Source of the DNA: Gammaproteobacteria bacterium CG11_big_fil_rev_8_21_14_0_20_46_22 | GTDB lineage: Bacteria > Pseudomonadota > Gammaproteobacteria > UBA12402 | DNA length: 54,031 nucleotides | Assembly (NCBI GenBank): GCA_002796245.1 | Contig: PCWT01000065.1 | Coordinates: 1 to 54,031, forward strand | Direction: 5' to 3' | In this document: positions 7,843-15,591 of the stretch, in pieces | Position numbering within the stretch: position 1 is the first letter of the stretch | Layout: every line of letters starts with the position of its first letter | Notes under the pieces: model-generated | Database searches by the model: none | What the model was told of the DNA's origin: nothing | Seen by the model: the letters and a program-made list of their open reading frames with translations, nothing else | Made by a program: the position numbers and the translations under genes

Positions 7843-9272
7843 TACGCCTTTCCCTCAATCTTTTTGATGGTTGCCGTGGTCGAAACCCCTTCAACCAAAC
7901 CTAACACTTTCACTTCACCACCGTAGGCCTTCACGATATCTGCACCCACAACGGCTTCGATACCGTAATCACCGCCCTTCACCAAAACATCGGGTTTTAT
8001 CTGTTCCAATAAACGACACGGGGTTTCATCAGCAAACGGCACCACCCAATCCACCGACTTCAAGCCGGCCAGCACCGCCATGCGGCGTGACAAAGTATTC
8101 ACCGGGCGGCTCGGGCCTTTATTGGCCGAAACCGATTCATCGGTGTTCACCGCCACAATCAAACGTGCACCTTGTTTGCGCGCCTCAGTTAAATAATTGA
8201 CATGGCCTTCGTGCAAAATATCAAAACATCCATTCGTAAAGACTATTTTCTCACCTTTACCGCGCGCTTTTGCGACAGCGAGCCCCAGCTGCTCTTCATT
8301 CACAATGCCATGCAGAGCCGCCTCATCGGGCAACAACGCTGCTTTTAGTTCTGGCAAGCTCACGGAGGCTGCACCCATGCGTCCCACCACAATACCTGCG
8401 GCAGTGTTCGCGCAATGCATCGCATCCACATACGGCAAGCCCGCCGCGACACACACGGCTAAAGTGGCAATCACCGTATCACCCGCCCCTGTCACATCAA
8501 ACACATCGCGTGCTTGGGTGGGAATATGCGTGGCTTCATTGGCTTCAATCAAGCTCATGCCGTGTTCACTGCGCGTGACCAACATCGCTTGAAAATCGCA
8601 AGCTTTCATTAATGCTCTAGCCTTCAAAGCAATCGCCTGCTCATCCTCGCACTGGCCTACGGCATATTCAAACTCTTGGCGATTGGGTGTTAGCAAAGTT
8701 GCGCCACGGTAATCCGAAAAATCTTGGCTCTTGGGATCAACTAACACAGGTTTGTTCGCTTTTTTCGCCAGCGCAATAAAATGTGGTGCATTGTACAACG
8801 TGCCTTTTGCGTAATCGGATAAAATCACCACGTCACAGTGAGCTAGCGCTTTTATGTAAGCGCTCTCAAAAGCCTCGCGCTCCACAAAGCCCGCCCAATT
8901 TTCCTCAAAATCGCAACGTAACAGCTGTTGATGACGACTCAAAACACGCAGCTTGGTGATGGTGGGCTGTGCGTGATTCACATGAAGCTCTGTGGCAACA
9001 CCCGCAGCTTGCAGCTTGGCATCCAGCTTACGACCCGCCTCATCATTACCGATCACACCCAGCAAACGCACGCTTGCACCCAATGACGCCGCGTTTAACG
9101 CCACGTTACCCGCCCCGCCCGGACGATCCTCCACTTCATTCACTTTAACGACAGGCACCGGGGCTTCCGGTGAGACGCGCGACACCGGGCCGTACCAATA
9201 ACGATCCAACATCACATCACCGACAATAAGCACTTTGGCCTTTAAAAACTTGGCATCCTGAATGACTGTCAC
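7842..9272 (-). CDS. hldE: Bifunctional heptose-7-phosphate kinase / heptose-1-phosphate adenylyltransferase
   Basis: HldE makes ADP-heptose for the LPS inner core. The N-terminal PfkB-like kinase domain (about 1-315) has VGDVMLDRYWYGPVSRVSPEAP and DVTGAGDTVIATLA. The C-terminal nucleotidyltransferase domain starts KIVFTNGCFDILHEGHVNYL with the HxGH motif. A GTG start at 9272 is preferred over one 20 codons upstream because GGAG sits 8 bases before it, and the resulting 476 residues match the usual length. It shows that the organism builds a heptose-containing LPS core, consistent with the polysaccharide locus in the right half of the window. Confidence 0.95.
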   Translation of the reverse strand: MTVIQDAKFLKAKVLIVGDVMLDRYWYGPVSRVSPEAPVPVVKVNEVEDRPGGAGNVALNAASLGASVRLLGVIGNDEAGRKLDAKLQAAGVATELHVNHAQPTITKLRVLSRHQQLLRCDFEENWAGFVEREAFESAYIKALAHCDVVILSDYAKGTLYNAPHFIALAKKANKPVLVDPKSQDFSDYRGATLLTPNRQEFEYAVGQCEDEQAIALKARALMKACDFQAMLVTRSEHGMSLIEANEATHIPTQARDVFDVTGAGDTVIATLAVCVAAGLPYVDAMHCANTAAGIVVGRMGAASVSLPELKAALLPDEAALHGIVNEEQLGLAVAKARGKGEKIVFTNGCFDILHEGHVNYLTEARKQGARLIVAVNTDESVSANKGPSRPVNTLSRRMAVLAGLKSVDWVVPFADETPCRLLEQIKPDVLVKGGDYGIEAVVGADIVKAYGGEVKVLGLVEGVSTTATIKKIEGKA

Positions 9273-9294
9273 GGGCAGATCTCCTGTTTGCGGC

Positions 9295-9303
9295 AGTATA
9301 TCA
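9295..9303 (-). promoter_or_regulatory. Possible extended -10 promoter for hldE-gmk
   Basis: The minus strand reads TGATATACT, an extended -10 element (TGnTATACT), about 23 bases before the hldE GTG. No good -35 hexamer is seen, which is acceptable for extended -10 promoters. Confidence 0.4.
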
Positions 9304-9354
9304 TCGGATATTGAAGCTGGCGAGCCAGACACTCAATGAGTAAACCCAGAGCCC

Positions 9355-10128
9355 TTAAAAGCACGCCCGAACATTCGACCGTAAATGCGCTGGATTAATC
9401 GTGCCCACAATCACACTCGTGATGGCAGAAAAAGCGGACAAAAATTGAAAAATTTCTGCCGGGGTAAGCCGTTGATCACCCGCATAAGCATGCCCTGAAG
9501 CAAAGGCTTTCTTGATCAACACCGCTTTGCCCAAGCGTTCTGCCAAAGGCAATAAGCTCTCACACTCACGATCGAACGGGTTTAACGTGATCATGGCCGC
9601 ATCAGCATATTTCAAGGTCAGCTCGCCGCCTTTCACCGTTTTAACCGACATACCAAAAGTTTTAATCAGTCCGTTTTGCTTTAGCTTGGACAACGTACCA
9701 AACACATCGTCCTCTTCGATCAGCCTTGCATCATCACCGTTCGAATGAATCAAAAGCATATCAATCACATCCGTGCTCAAACGTTTCAAGCTGCGTTTTA
9801 CACTGTCTTCGATTGCCCCAGCAGAGAAATCAAACGTCGATTCACCGTTTTCAAAGTTTTCACCGGCTTTGCTGATAATCACCCAATCATCACGCTGGCC
9901 TTTTAGCAACTGACCCAAACGAGCCTCACTCTGACCATAGGCTGGCGCGGTATCGATAACATTCACGCCTAAGTCTTTTGTCAGCGCAATCAGATCAGCG
10001 GCTTCTTTATCACTTGGAATCTTGAAAGAGGCTGGGTACTTCACGCCTTGGTCACGCCCAAGCTTGACGGTACCCAAGCCAATATATGACAAAGCGCGAT
10101 CTATCCCCGAAACCGCTTGGTACTTCAT
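9355..10128 (-). CDS. Aldo/keto reductase
   Basis: This NAD(P)H-dependent oxidoreductase of the AKR superfamily is 257 residues long from the ATG at 10128. The catalytic tetrad can be traced: Asp and Tyr in VIDTAPAYGQSE, Lys in VIISKAG and His in MLLIHSNG. The ATG overlaps the TGA of the upstream FAD oxidoreductase gene (ATGA), so the two are translationally coupled and probably act on related substrates. The substrate is unknown. The C-terminal Rossmann-like phosphate-binding segment (ITSVIVGTINPAHLRSNV) is present, so the enzyme is likely functional. Confidence 0.8.
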   Translation of the reverse strand: MKYQAVSGIDRALSYIGLGTVKLGRDQGVKYPASFKIPSDKEAADLIALTKDLGVNVIDTAPAYGQSEARLGQLLKGQRDDWVIISKAGENFENGESTFDFSAGAIEDSVKRSLKRLSTDVIDMLLIHSNGDDARLIEEDDVFGTLSKLKQNGLIKTFGMSVKTVKGGELTLKYADAAMITLNPFDRECESLLPLAERLGKAVLIKKAFASGHAYAGDQRLTPAEIFQFLSAFSAITSVIVGTINPAHLRSNVRACF

Positions 10129-11312
10129 ACGCGCTCCCAAATGGCTTTAGCGACCTGCGCTTTTGGCCAATCGGTCAAATGATCTAAACCCGACGCAGGG
10201 TGTTCGCTGGGCTTTAAATGTTGCATCACCTCATTAGCCACCATGGGTGCAAACGCAAGCTTTGTGGGCCAGACCACCGTCACATCGCCAAAATTTTTCA
10301 CATAAGGCAAATCGGGGCGCGACCCATCAGGCTGCCAAGCTTCAGCGCGATCCACCATAAAGCTATCAAAACGCAGGTGCTCAAAGCCCAACCAAGGAAA
10401 CCCTTTTTTCAAGGCTTTTAACACACACGCTCGATGCTTTTCGGGTGGCTGCTTAGCACCCTTTTCAGCCACCTCGCCGCCGATGTACCACACCCATTCA
10501 TCGTTTTCATTTTTATGCGAGGTTATGGTGATCGCAGGCTTATTACCTTTGGCAAAACAATGGGCGTAAACAGGCGTAATGCCGTCAAAGGTGATCAAGG
10601 CCATACGCAGCGGTCTTCGCTGCATGGGTGAATGTACCACGCGTGTGTGCAGAATTAAGGCTTCATTCTGCTCGCCCGTAGCCAACACATAATTATCGGC
10701 CTGAAGATGAAACACTTTTTCACCGTGCACCACATCGATGCTTTGAATTTTATGTTGAGACACTTTAATTGAAGTGTGCGAACGTGGCGCACTTAAAACC
10801 ACCTCCTGAAAAGGCTTTGCCAGCGCCTCGAGCACGGAATACACATCGACCACGGATTCATTTAAACGGTACAATTGTCCCTTAAAGGCCGGCGTATCAA
10901 ACGGGGCTGGCATCTTTTCACGCGGGACAGCATCGCAGCGACCGCGCAACAATTGAGAGGCAAAGAAGATTTTTAAACGAGAGCCCAAGCGTTTCGGCGA
11001 CCATAAATACTGAGAATCCGACCAAGTCTTCGCCTCGGATAAATCCACCTCACCGTAACCCAGCAAGCAGTCTTGCCAAATGCCCGGCATATCCGCGATG
11101 CTTTGTGAAGCGCGATTGAGCACGCCGTTAAGCGCATACTTCACACCACCATGAATAATACCTTGCGAGGCACCGGTTTGCCCGGCCCCCAAGGCGTCAC
11201 TTTCCAGCAATACAGCGTCCACACCCTGCTTTCGTAAGCGATGCAACAACCAAAGACCGGCAATGCCGCCACCCAAAATAACCGTATTAACTTTAATTGA
11301 CTTGATGTGCAC
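10125..11312 (-). CDS. FAD-dependent oxidoreductase of the DAO family
   Basis: The 395-residue protein begins with an FAD-binding dinucleotide fold (VNTVILGGGIAGLWLLHRL, then an acidic LLESD). A GAGQTGASQGIIHGGVKYAL segment follows, as in D-amino-acid or glycerol-3-phosphate dehydrogenase relatives. The C-terminal part has conserved-looking RAEAWQPDGSRPDLPYV and a final FAD contact near KLAFAPMVANEV. The GTG start at 11312 follows GGTG at 4 bases. It is coupled to an aldo/keto reductase by an ATGA overlap. The substrate cannot be read from the sequence. Confidence 0.75.
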   Translation of the reverse strand: MHIKSIKVNTVILGGGIAGLWLLHRLRKQGVDAVLLESDALGAGQTGASQGIIHGGVKYALNGVLNRASQSIADMPGIWQDCLLGYGEVDLSEAKTWSDSQYLWSPKRLGSRLKIFFASQLLRGRCDAVPREKMPAPFDTPAFKGQLYRLNESVVDVYSVLEALAKPFQEVVLSAPRSHTSIKVSQHKIQSIDVVHGEKVFHLQADNYVLATGEQNEALILHTRVVHSPMQRRPLRMALITFDGITPVYAHCFAKGNKPAITITSHKNENDEWVWYIGGEVAEKGAKQPPEKHRACVLKALKKGFPWLGFEHLRFDSFMVDRAEAWQPDGSRPDLPYVKNFGDVTVVWPTKLAFAPMVANEVMQHLKPSEHPASGLDHLTDWPKAQVAKAIWERV

Positions 11313-11369
11313 AAAACACCTTTAAGATTTTGCGCACATCATAGCATTGGAACAGGCGAGTAAAAAGAC

Positions 11370-12080
11370 TTACTGGCCATTCAACGATTGGTAGATTTTC
11401 GCCTGCACCGTGAACATCCAAGGCAAGGTCCAAATCAAACCAAGGCAAATCGGAATCAAGCTGATCGCCAACACGATGGCAACAATGATCCAAAGAATAA
11501 TCAATTTGATGACTCGCAAAGGCGTCAATCTTTTTAAAGCGAACATAAAAGCGCTGGTATAATCCTTACCGTCAGCCAAGGCCGGAATGGCCATGTAATC
11601 CATCAAAATGCCATAAAGCATGGTGAGACCTGCAATAAGGCTGAGGCTTTGCACACCATGCGGGCTGATCGAAAAAGCCAAACCAAACAAGACCGCAATC
11701 AGATACAATACAAAGCCGACAACTATCGAGCTTAAGACCATACAAAGTTGAAAACCGGCAATATTCAAAAACAGGTTCGACTTAAAGCCAGAAAACACCT
11801 GTCCTACACTTGCCGGCTGACCACGAACATGCCTTAAGGCAACCGTCAGCATACCAACCATTAGCTGGGGTTGAATAAAAAAAGCGACCAGCAACATAAT
11901 CACGCCGCCAATAATCTCAAGGACCGGCATCTGTGTACTTCCCAAACCTCTACTGATGAGATTAAAAATACCGACAATAACAAGCATAGTAATAAACGCA
12001 CCCCAAAGCTTAAGCTTAGCACCACGCATGCCTGACCAAGCCCCTGAAAGTGAAGAACCGATAGAAAAATGTGATGACAT
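11370..12080 (-). CDS. Polytopic inner-membrane protein of unknown function
   Basis: From an ATG at 12080 with an excellent GGAGG five bases upstream, the protein has 236 residues. It carries about five or six hydrophobic segments (for example LWGAFITMLVIVGIFNLI, IIGGVIMLLVAFFI, IVVGFVLYLIAVLFGLAF, LIILWIIVAIVLAISLIPIC). The layout resembles DUF975/BPSS1780-type membrane proteins, but I cannot place it firmly. A longer reading from 12188 adds 36 polar residues and lacks a ribosome site. It is divergent from birA and shares a 127-base intergenic region with it. Confidence 0.7.
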   Translation of the reverse strand: MSSHFSIGSSLSGAWSGMRGAKLKLWGAFITMLVIVGIFNLISRGLGSTQMPVLEIIGGVIMLLVAFFIQPQLMVGMLTVALRHVRGQPASVGQVFSGFKSNLFLNIAGFQLCMVLSSIVVGFVLYLIAVLFGLAFSISPHGVQSLSLIAGLTMLYGILMDYMAIPALADGKDYTSAFMFALKRLTPLRVIKLIILWIIVAIVLAISLIPICLGLIWTLPWMFTVQAKIYQSLNGQ

Positions 12081-12194
12081 AACTGCCTCCTTGCAAAGAT
12101 CAGCCTTGATCTTAGACTGCGAACCACCATTAAGCAAATGACTCAGGCACACATTCAGCCTCATTTTTTTCTTTTCGCCGCATAGCACGCGTCA

Positions 12195-12200
12195 TATAAT
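12195..12200 (+). promoter_or_regulatory. -10 element of birA, giving a leaderless or near-leaderless mRNA
   Basis: A perfect TATAAT ends only 7 bases before the birA ATG at 12208, so transcription should start at or next to the start codon. No Shine-Dalgarno sequence fits in this space. The -35 region (about TTTCGC, 16 bases upstream) is poor. Confidence 0.5.
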
Positions 12201-12207
12201 CAACGCC

Positions 12208-13008
12208 ATGACACCCTTAAATACCGCAACCATAGAGAAAGAACTTAAAAAGCACGCCATCGTTTTTGATTCACTGCTCGTGCACAACAGCATCCCCTCC
12301 ACCAACGAAGCCATGAAAACTGCAGGAGCTGGTATCCACATTTGCCTAGCCGAAGCACAAACAGCCGGTCGAGCCCAAGGCAATAAATCCTGGCACTCGC
12401 CGGCGTTTCAAAATATTTACTTATCCATCAAAATGCCGCTGAAGACACTAAAACACGTCACCCGCCTGCCCATATTGGTCGCACTGAACGTGCTTGAAAG
12501 CCTAAAGCCTCTTGAGTTACCGATCATGATCAAATGGCCGAATGATCTTTATGTGAACGATAAAAAGCTCGCCGGCATTTTAGTCGAAACCATCACGCAA
12601 GGTGAACAAACACAAGCGATCATTGGCATTGGCCTGAATGTCAACATGCGAAATACCGATACCCTTTCAAACCCTTGGACGTCTTTAGCAGAATTAAGCG
12701 GTGAAACCTTTAATCGCAGCATGATTGCCATCAAGCTGATCCCTGCGTTGCTTAACGCAGCAAGAGATTTCAGTCACACCGACGATCTTAATGAACGTTT
12801 TTTACCTTACGATTACCTCAAAGAAAAAAGCGTTGTGTTAGAGGGCAGTGACCAGGCTCATCCTACACAAGGTATTGATAATGAGGGTGGCCTTCGTATC
12901 AAAACGAGCGAAGGCATCAAAACACTCACACAAGCGAACATTAAAAAGATAATGAACACGAACCATATGGCACGGGCGAGGGCAGCGTTGCCAACGTCAA
13001 ATGACTAA
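12208..13008 (+). CDS. birA: Biotin--[acetyl-CoA carboxylase] ligase without HTH domain
   Basis: This enzyme activates biotin with ATP and transfers it to the biotin carrier protein of acetyl-CoA carboxylase. The 266-residue protein starts directly in the catalytic domain (STNEAMK), with IKWPNDLYVNDKKLAGILVE and IIGIGLNVNM clearly conserved. The N-terminal helix-turn-helix of the E. coli repressor form is absent, so it should not regulate transcription. The usual biotinyl-AMP loop GRGRRGR is replaced by GRAQGNKSW, a notable variant. The 3' end overlaps the convergent CoA-transferase gene by 68 bases, and the last residues (HMARARAALPTSND) look non-native. Confidence 0.9.
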   Translation: MTPLNTATIEKELKKHAIVFDSLLVHNSIPSTNEAMKTAGAGIHICLAEAQTAGRAQGNKSWHSPAFQNIYLSIKMPLKTLKHVTRLPILVALNVLESLKPLELPIMIKWPNDLYVNDKKLAGILVETITQGEQTQAIIGIGLNVNMRNTDTLSNPWTSLAELSGETFNRSMIAIKLIPALLNAARDFSHTDDLNERFLPYDYLKEKSVVLEGSDQAHPTQGIDNEGGLRIKTSEGIKTLTQANIKKIMNTNHMARARAALPTSND

Positions 13009-14368
13009 ACTTCACAGGCGGTGCAAGACGCGTGATCAACCCGTAGGGCGAACGCTCATGGCTAAAGGACGGCAAGTATGTATATTGAGAAGGGTCGTTC
13101 GTGAATCGTCTTGGAAAGCAATCTGACTCCGGTGCTTGGCGATACACCTCTGGCGCGATTAAACCCAAATCTTGAGCCCACATACAGCTTCGTGTTAATG
13201 AAATCTTCACATGATAACTACCGCCCTCCGTTGCACGCCTTAATAAAGCGGCCATGACCCCCGCTGTACCAAAGTACGCGGTCAATAAATCGTTGATATA
13301 AAAAGTTGGCGGCGGCTTAGGCGCATCCAAGGTACCTTCGGTAGCTGCAAAACCTGAAACCATTTGTGCGTTCTGGTCAAACCCAGCACGATCCTTCCAA
13401 GGACCTTCGTGACCATAAGCATTGACTGAAAGATAAACCATACCGCGCGAATTCAGCGGCACAACCTTTTCACAGGCTAAATGAAAGCGATCGATCACGC
13501 TTGGGCGATAAGAAGAAGCAAAAACATCTGCACGAGCCAATAAACGCTTAAACTGCCTTAAATCACGCTCATCACGTAAATCTGCAAAAGCGGATTGTTT
13601 ACCGGCATTAACGCCTAAGTTAATGGTTTTGGGATCGATATGATGGGGCGGAACGACCTGAAGCACATTGGCGCCAAACTCCGCCAAACCCATCATCGCT
13701 CGCGGACCTGCCAAGACATGCGTAAAATCTAACACGTTAACACCCGTCAGCGGAAGAAAGGTCTCTCCATCCAAACCCGCGGGCTTACCATCAGCCACTT
13801 TTTCAATTTCAATCAAGGGCGTATTCACCAAAAGCTTACCCTGGGGGTGAGCTCGCCATTCTTCAGGCGTGCGAACTACGCAACAAGGCAAGCCTAACTC
13901 TGCTAATTTTTCTTCAAGCTCAAACGAATTCCACTGTACTATTCTCTCGGCAATTGCCTTTTTATTATTACCGCAGTTAAAAAAATTCAGATAACCGTTC
14001 TGCAATTTTGCATACGGCGGCCCGCATTGAATCCAGACTCTGCGACCATCACGACACAAATAGTGATAATTCAAATCCACGCTATCTGCGTGAACATCCA
14101 TGCTATAACCATTTTGCCAAATGAAATGCACGGGGTGAAGAAAATGGATGGCGTCACACATGCGAATGGACAAATCATTGTCTTGGCCTGTGCGCATTTT
14201 CCAAATGGCGCTACCTGCCGCCGCCCCTAAAAGCAAAGCGGTTGAAACAGCCTCGCCCAATTTATGTGGCGAAGCCAGCATCGGGTCCTGACCGTCGATA
14301 TTAACTTGACCATTAAAATAAGACCTCAGACCCAATTCATCGATCAACGCATTCAAAGCATTTGACAT
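12941..14368 (-). CDS. Family III (CaiB/BaiF) CoA-transferase with rearranged domains
   Basis: Family III CoA-transferases move CoA between carboxylic acids. The usual N-terminal signature of the family (LTGVNVLDFTHVLAGPRAMMGLAEFGANVLQV) appears only at about residue 207. Before it lie segments that normally form the middle and small domain: a GAAAGSAIWKMRTGQ helix, CRDGRRVWIQCGPP, and CCVVRTPEEWRAHPQG. The protein is therefore a partial duplication or circular permutation, 475 residues long. GGAGAGG precedes the ATG, and it follows lhgO by 9 bases. With glaH and lhgO upstream, glutarate or a related dicarboxylate is a plausible substrate (compare succinyl-CoA:glutarate CoA-transferase), but this is inference. 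Confidence 0.8.
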   Translation of the reverse strand: MSNALNALIDELGLRSYFNGQVNIDGQDPMLASPHKLGEAVSTALLLGAAAGSAIWKMRTGQDNDLSIRMCDAIHFLHPVHFIWQNGYSMDVHADSVDLNYHYLCRDGRRVWIQCGPPYAKLQNGYLNFFNCGNNKKAIAERIVQWNSFELEEKLAELGLPCCVVRTPEEWRAHPQGKLLVNTPLIEIEKVADGKPAGLDGETFLPLTGVNVLDFTHVLAGPRAMMGLAEFGANVLQVVPPHHIDPKTINLGVNAGKQSAFADLRDERDLRQFKRLLARADVFASSYRPSVIDRFHLACEKVVPLNSRGMVYLSVNAYGHEGPWKDRAGFDQNAQMVSGFAATEGTLDAPKPPPTFYINDLLTAYFGTAGVMAALLRRATEGGSYHVKISLTRSCMWAQDLGLIAPEVYRQAPESDCFPRRFTNDPSQYTYLPSFSHERSPYGLITRLAPPVKFSHLTLATLPSPVPYGSCSLSF

Positions 14369-14377
14369 AAACCTCTC

Positions 14378-15577
14378 CTAGGCGCGCATTTTATCAAACA
14401 ATTTCTCAGCAATGTACCGACCTATGGGCAAACTGGATGTGGCTGCAGGTGATGGTGCATTGCAAGTATGCACAATTCTATCGGACTCGGTAAACACAAA
14501 ATCATTGACCAAATTACCCTTCGCATCAATCGCCTGCGCGCGCACGCCAGCGGGATACGGTTTAAGATCACCGGCTTGAATACCTGGAAAATACTGCTGC
14601 AAAAGCTTAGTGTAACGCTGTTTTGAAATCGAACCTTTAAGCTCACTCACAATTGCACCCAACTGTTGAGATAACATTTTCCACAGCGGCCAATACGTCA
14701 CGATTTCTGCCGCCTCTCTAAGATTAAAATCTCGCCAACGATACGCTTCGCGTGACAACGCTAAAATAGCGTTTGGCCCGACTGTCGCTATACCTGAAAC
14801 CTGAGGCGTGAAATGCACACCCAAGAAAGGCCTATCCGGATCAGGCACGGGATAAATCAAGTGGTTAAAGTAGCCATTGTATTTTTCAACCAGCTGATAA
14901 TACTCACCGCGAAACGGTAAAATTCTCACCTCTGGCTTATGGCCTGAGAGCATCACCATCTTGTCAGAATACAAACCTGCGCACGTCACAAGGTAGCCAG
15001 CTTCAAACCTATCACTTTGAGTTGTAACCGTGACAGACTGTGCGGTTTCTTTAATACCTGTCACCGTTTGGCCAAGGCGAATCTCTCCGCCCATCTCACG
15101 CACAAGCTCTGCGTATTTTTGACAAACCTTCGCCCAATTCACTATACCCGTTTCAGCCACCAAAAAGCCCCCGAGCGCTTGAATGCCGGGTTGCTGCGCA
15201 CGAATTTGCTCAGGTGTTAAGCGCGTCACCGTCAGTCGATTTTTCTCGCAGCGAACGATCAACTCTTCCATCCACTGCAGCTCTTTTTCATTGACCGCAA
15301 CAATTAACTTACCCGGTACTTGAAAAGGAATGCCGTGTTCTTGGCAAAAGGCTTTAGTGTCGTCACAACCTTGACGGCAAAACTTGGCTTTTAAGCTGCC
15401 CGGCGTGTAATACACGCCTGCATGGATCACACCGCTATTGTGCCCGGTTTGGTGCACAGCGAGCTTGCTTTCTTTTTCAAGCAACAAAAGCTTAAGAGCA
15501 GGGTCCTTTCTAAGAATAGCAAGCGCCGTAGCGCAGCCAACGATACCGCCGCCGACAATAATCACATCATATTTCAT
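14378..15577 (-). CDS. lhgO: L-2-hydroxyglutarate oxidase/dehydrogenase
   Basis: LhgO oxidises L-2-hydroxyglutarate to 2-oxoglutarate with FAD and passes electrons to the respiratory chain at the membrane. The 399-residue protein has the FAD motif VIIVGGGIVGCATALAI, HQTGHNSGVIHAGVYYTPGSLKA, and the C-terminal VRAQAIDAKGNLVNDFVF typical of YgaF/LhgO. AAAGGA lies 7 bases before the ATG. It starts 15 bases after glaH ends, the same order as csiD-lhgO in E. coli, which supports the assignment. Confidence 0.93.
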   Translation of the reverse strand: MKYDVIIVGGGIVGCATALAILRKDPALKLLLLEKESKLAVHQTGHNSGVIHAGVYYTPGSLKAKFCRQGCDDTKAFCQEHGIPFQVPGKLIVAVNEKELQWMEELIVRCEKNRLTVTRLTPEQIRAQQPGIQALGGFLVAETGIVNWAKVCQKYAELVREMGGEIRLGQTVTGIKETAQSVTVTTQSDRFEAGYLVTCAGLYSDKMVMLSGHKPEVRILPFRGEYYQLVEKYNGYFNHLIYPVPDPDRPFLGVHFTPQVSGIATVGPNAILALSREAYRWRDFNLREAAEIVTYWPLWKMLSQQLGAIVSELKGSISKQRYTKLLQQYFPGIQAGDLKPYPAGVRAQAIDAKGNLVNDFVFTESDRIVHTCNAPSPAATSSLPIGRYIAEKLFDKMRA

Positions 15578-15591
15578 TACAGAATCCTTTC

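Noticed and set aside
8197-8592. Long plus-strand open frames opposite hldE (for example 7871-8200 and 8197-8592)
   Set aside because: They are antisense to a clearly conserved gene, have Pro/Ser/Arg-rich random composition and no ribosome sites.
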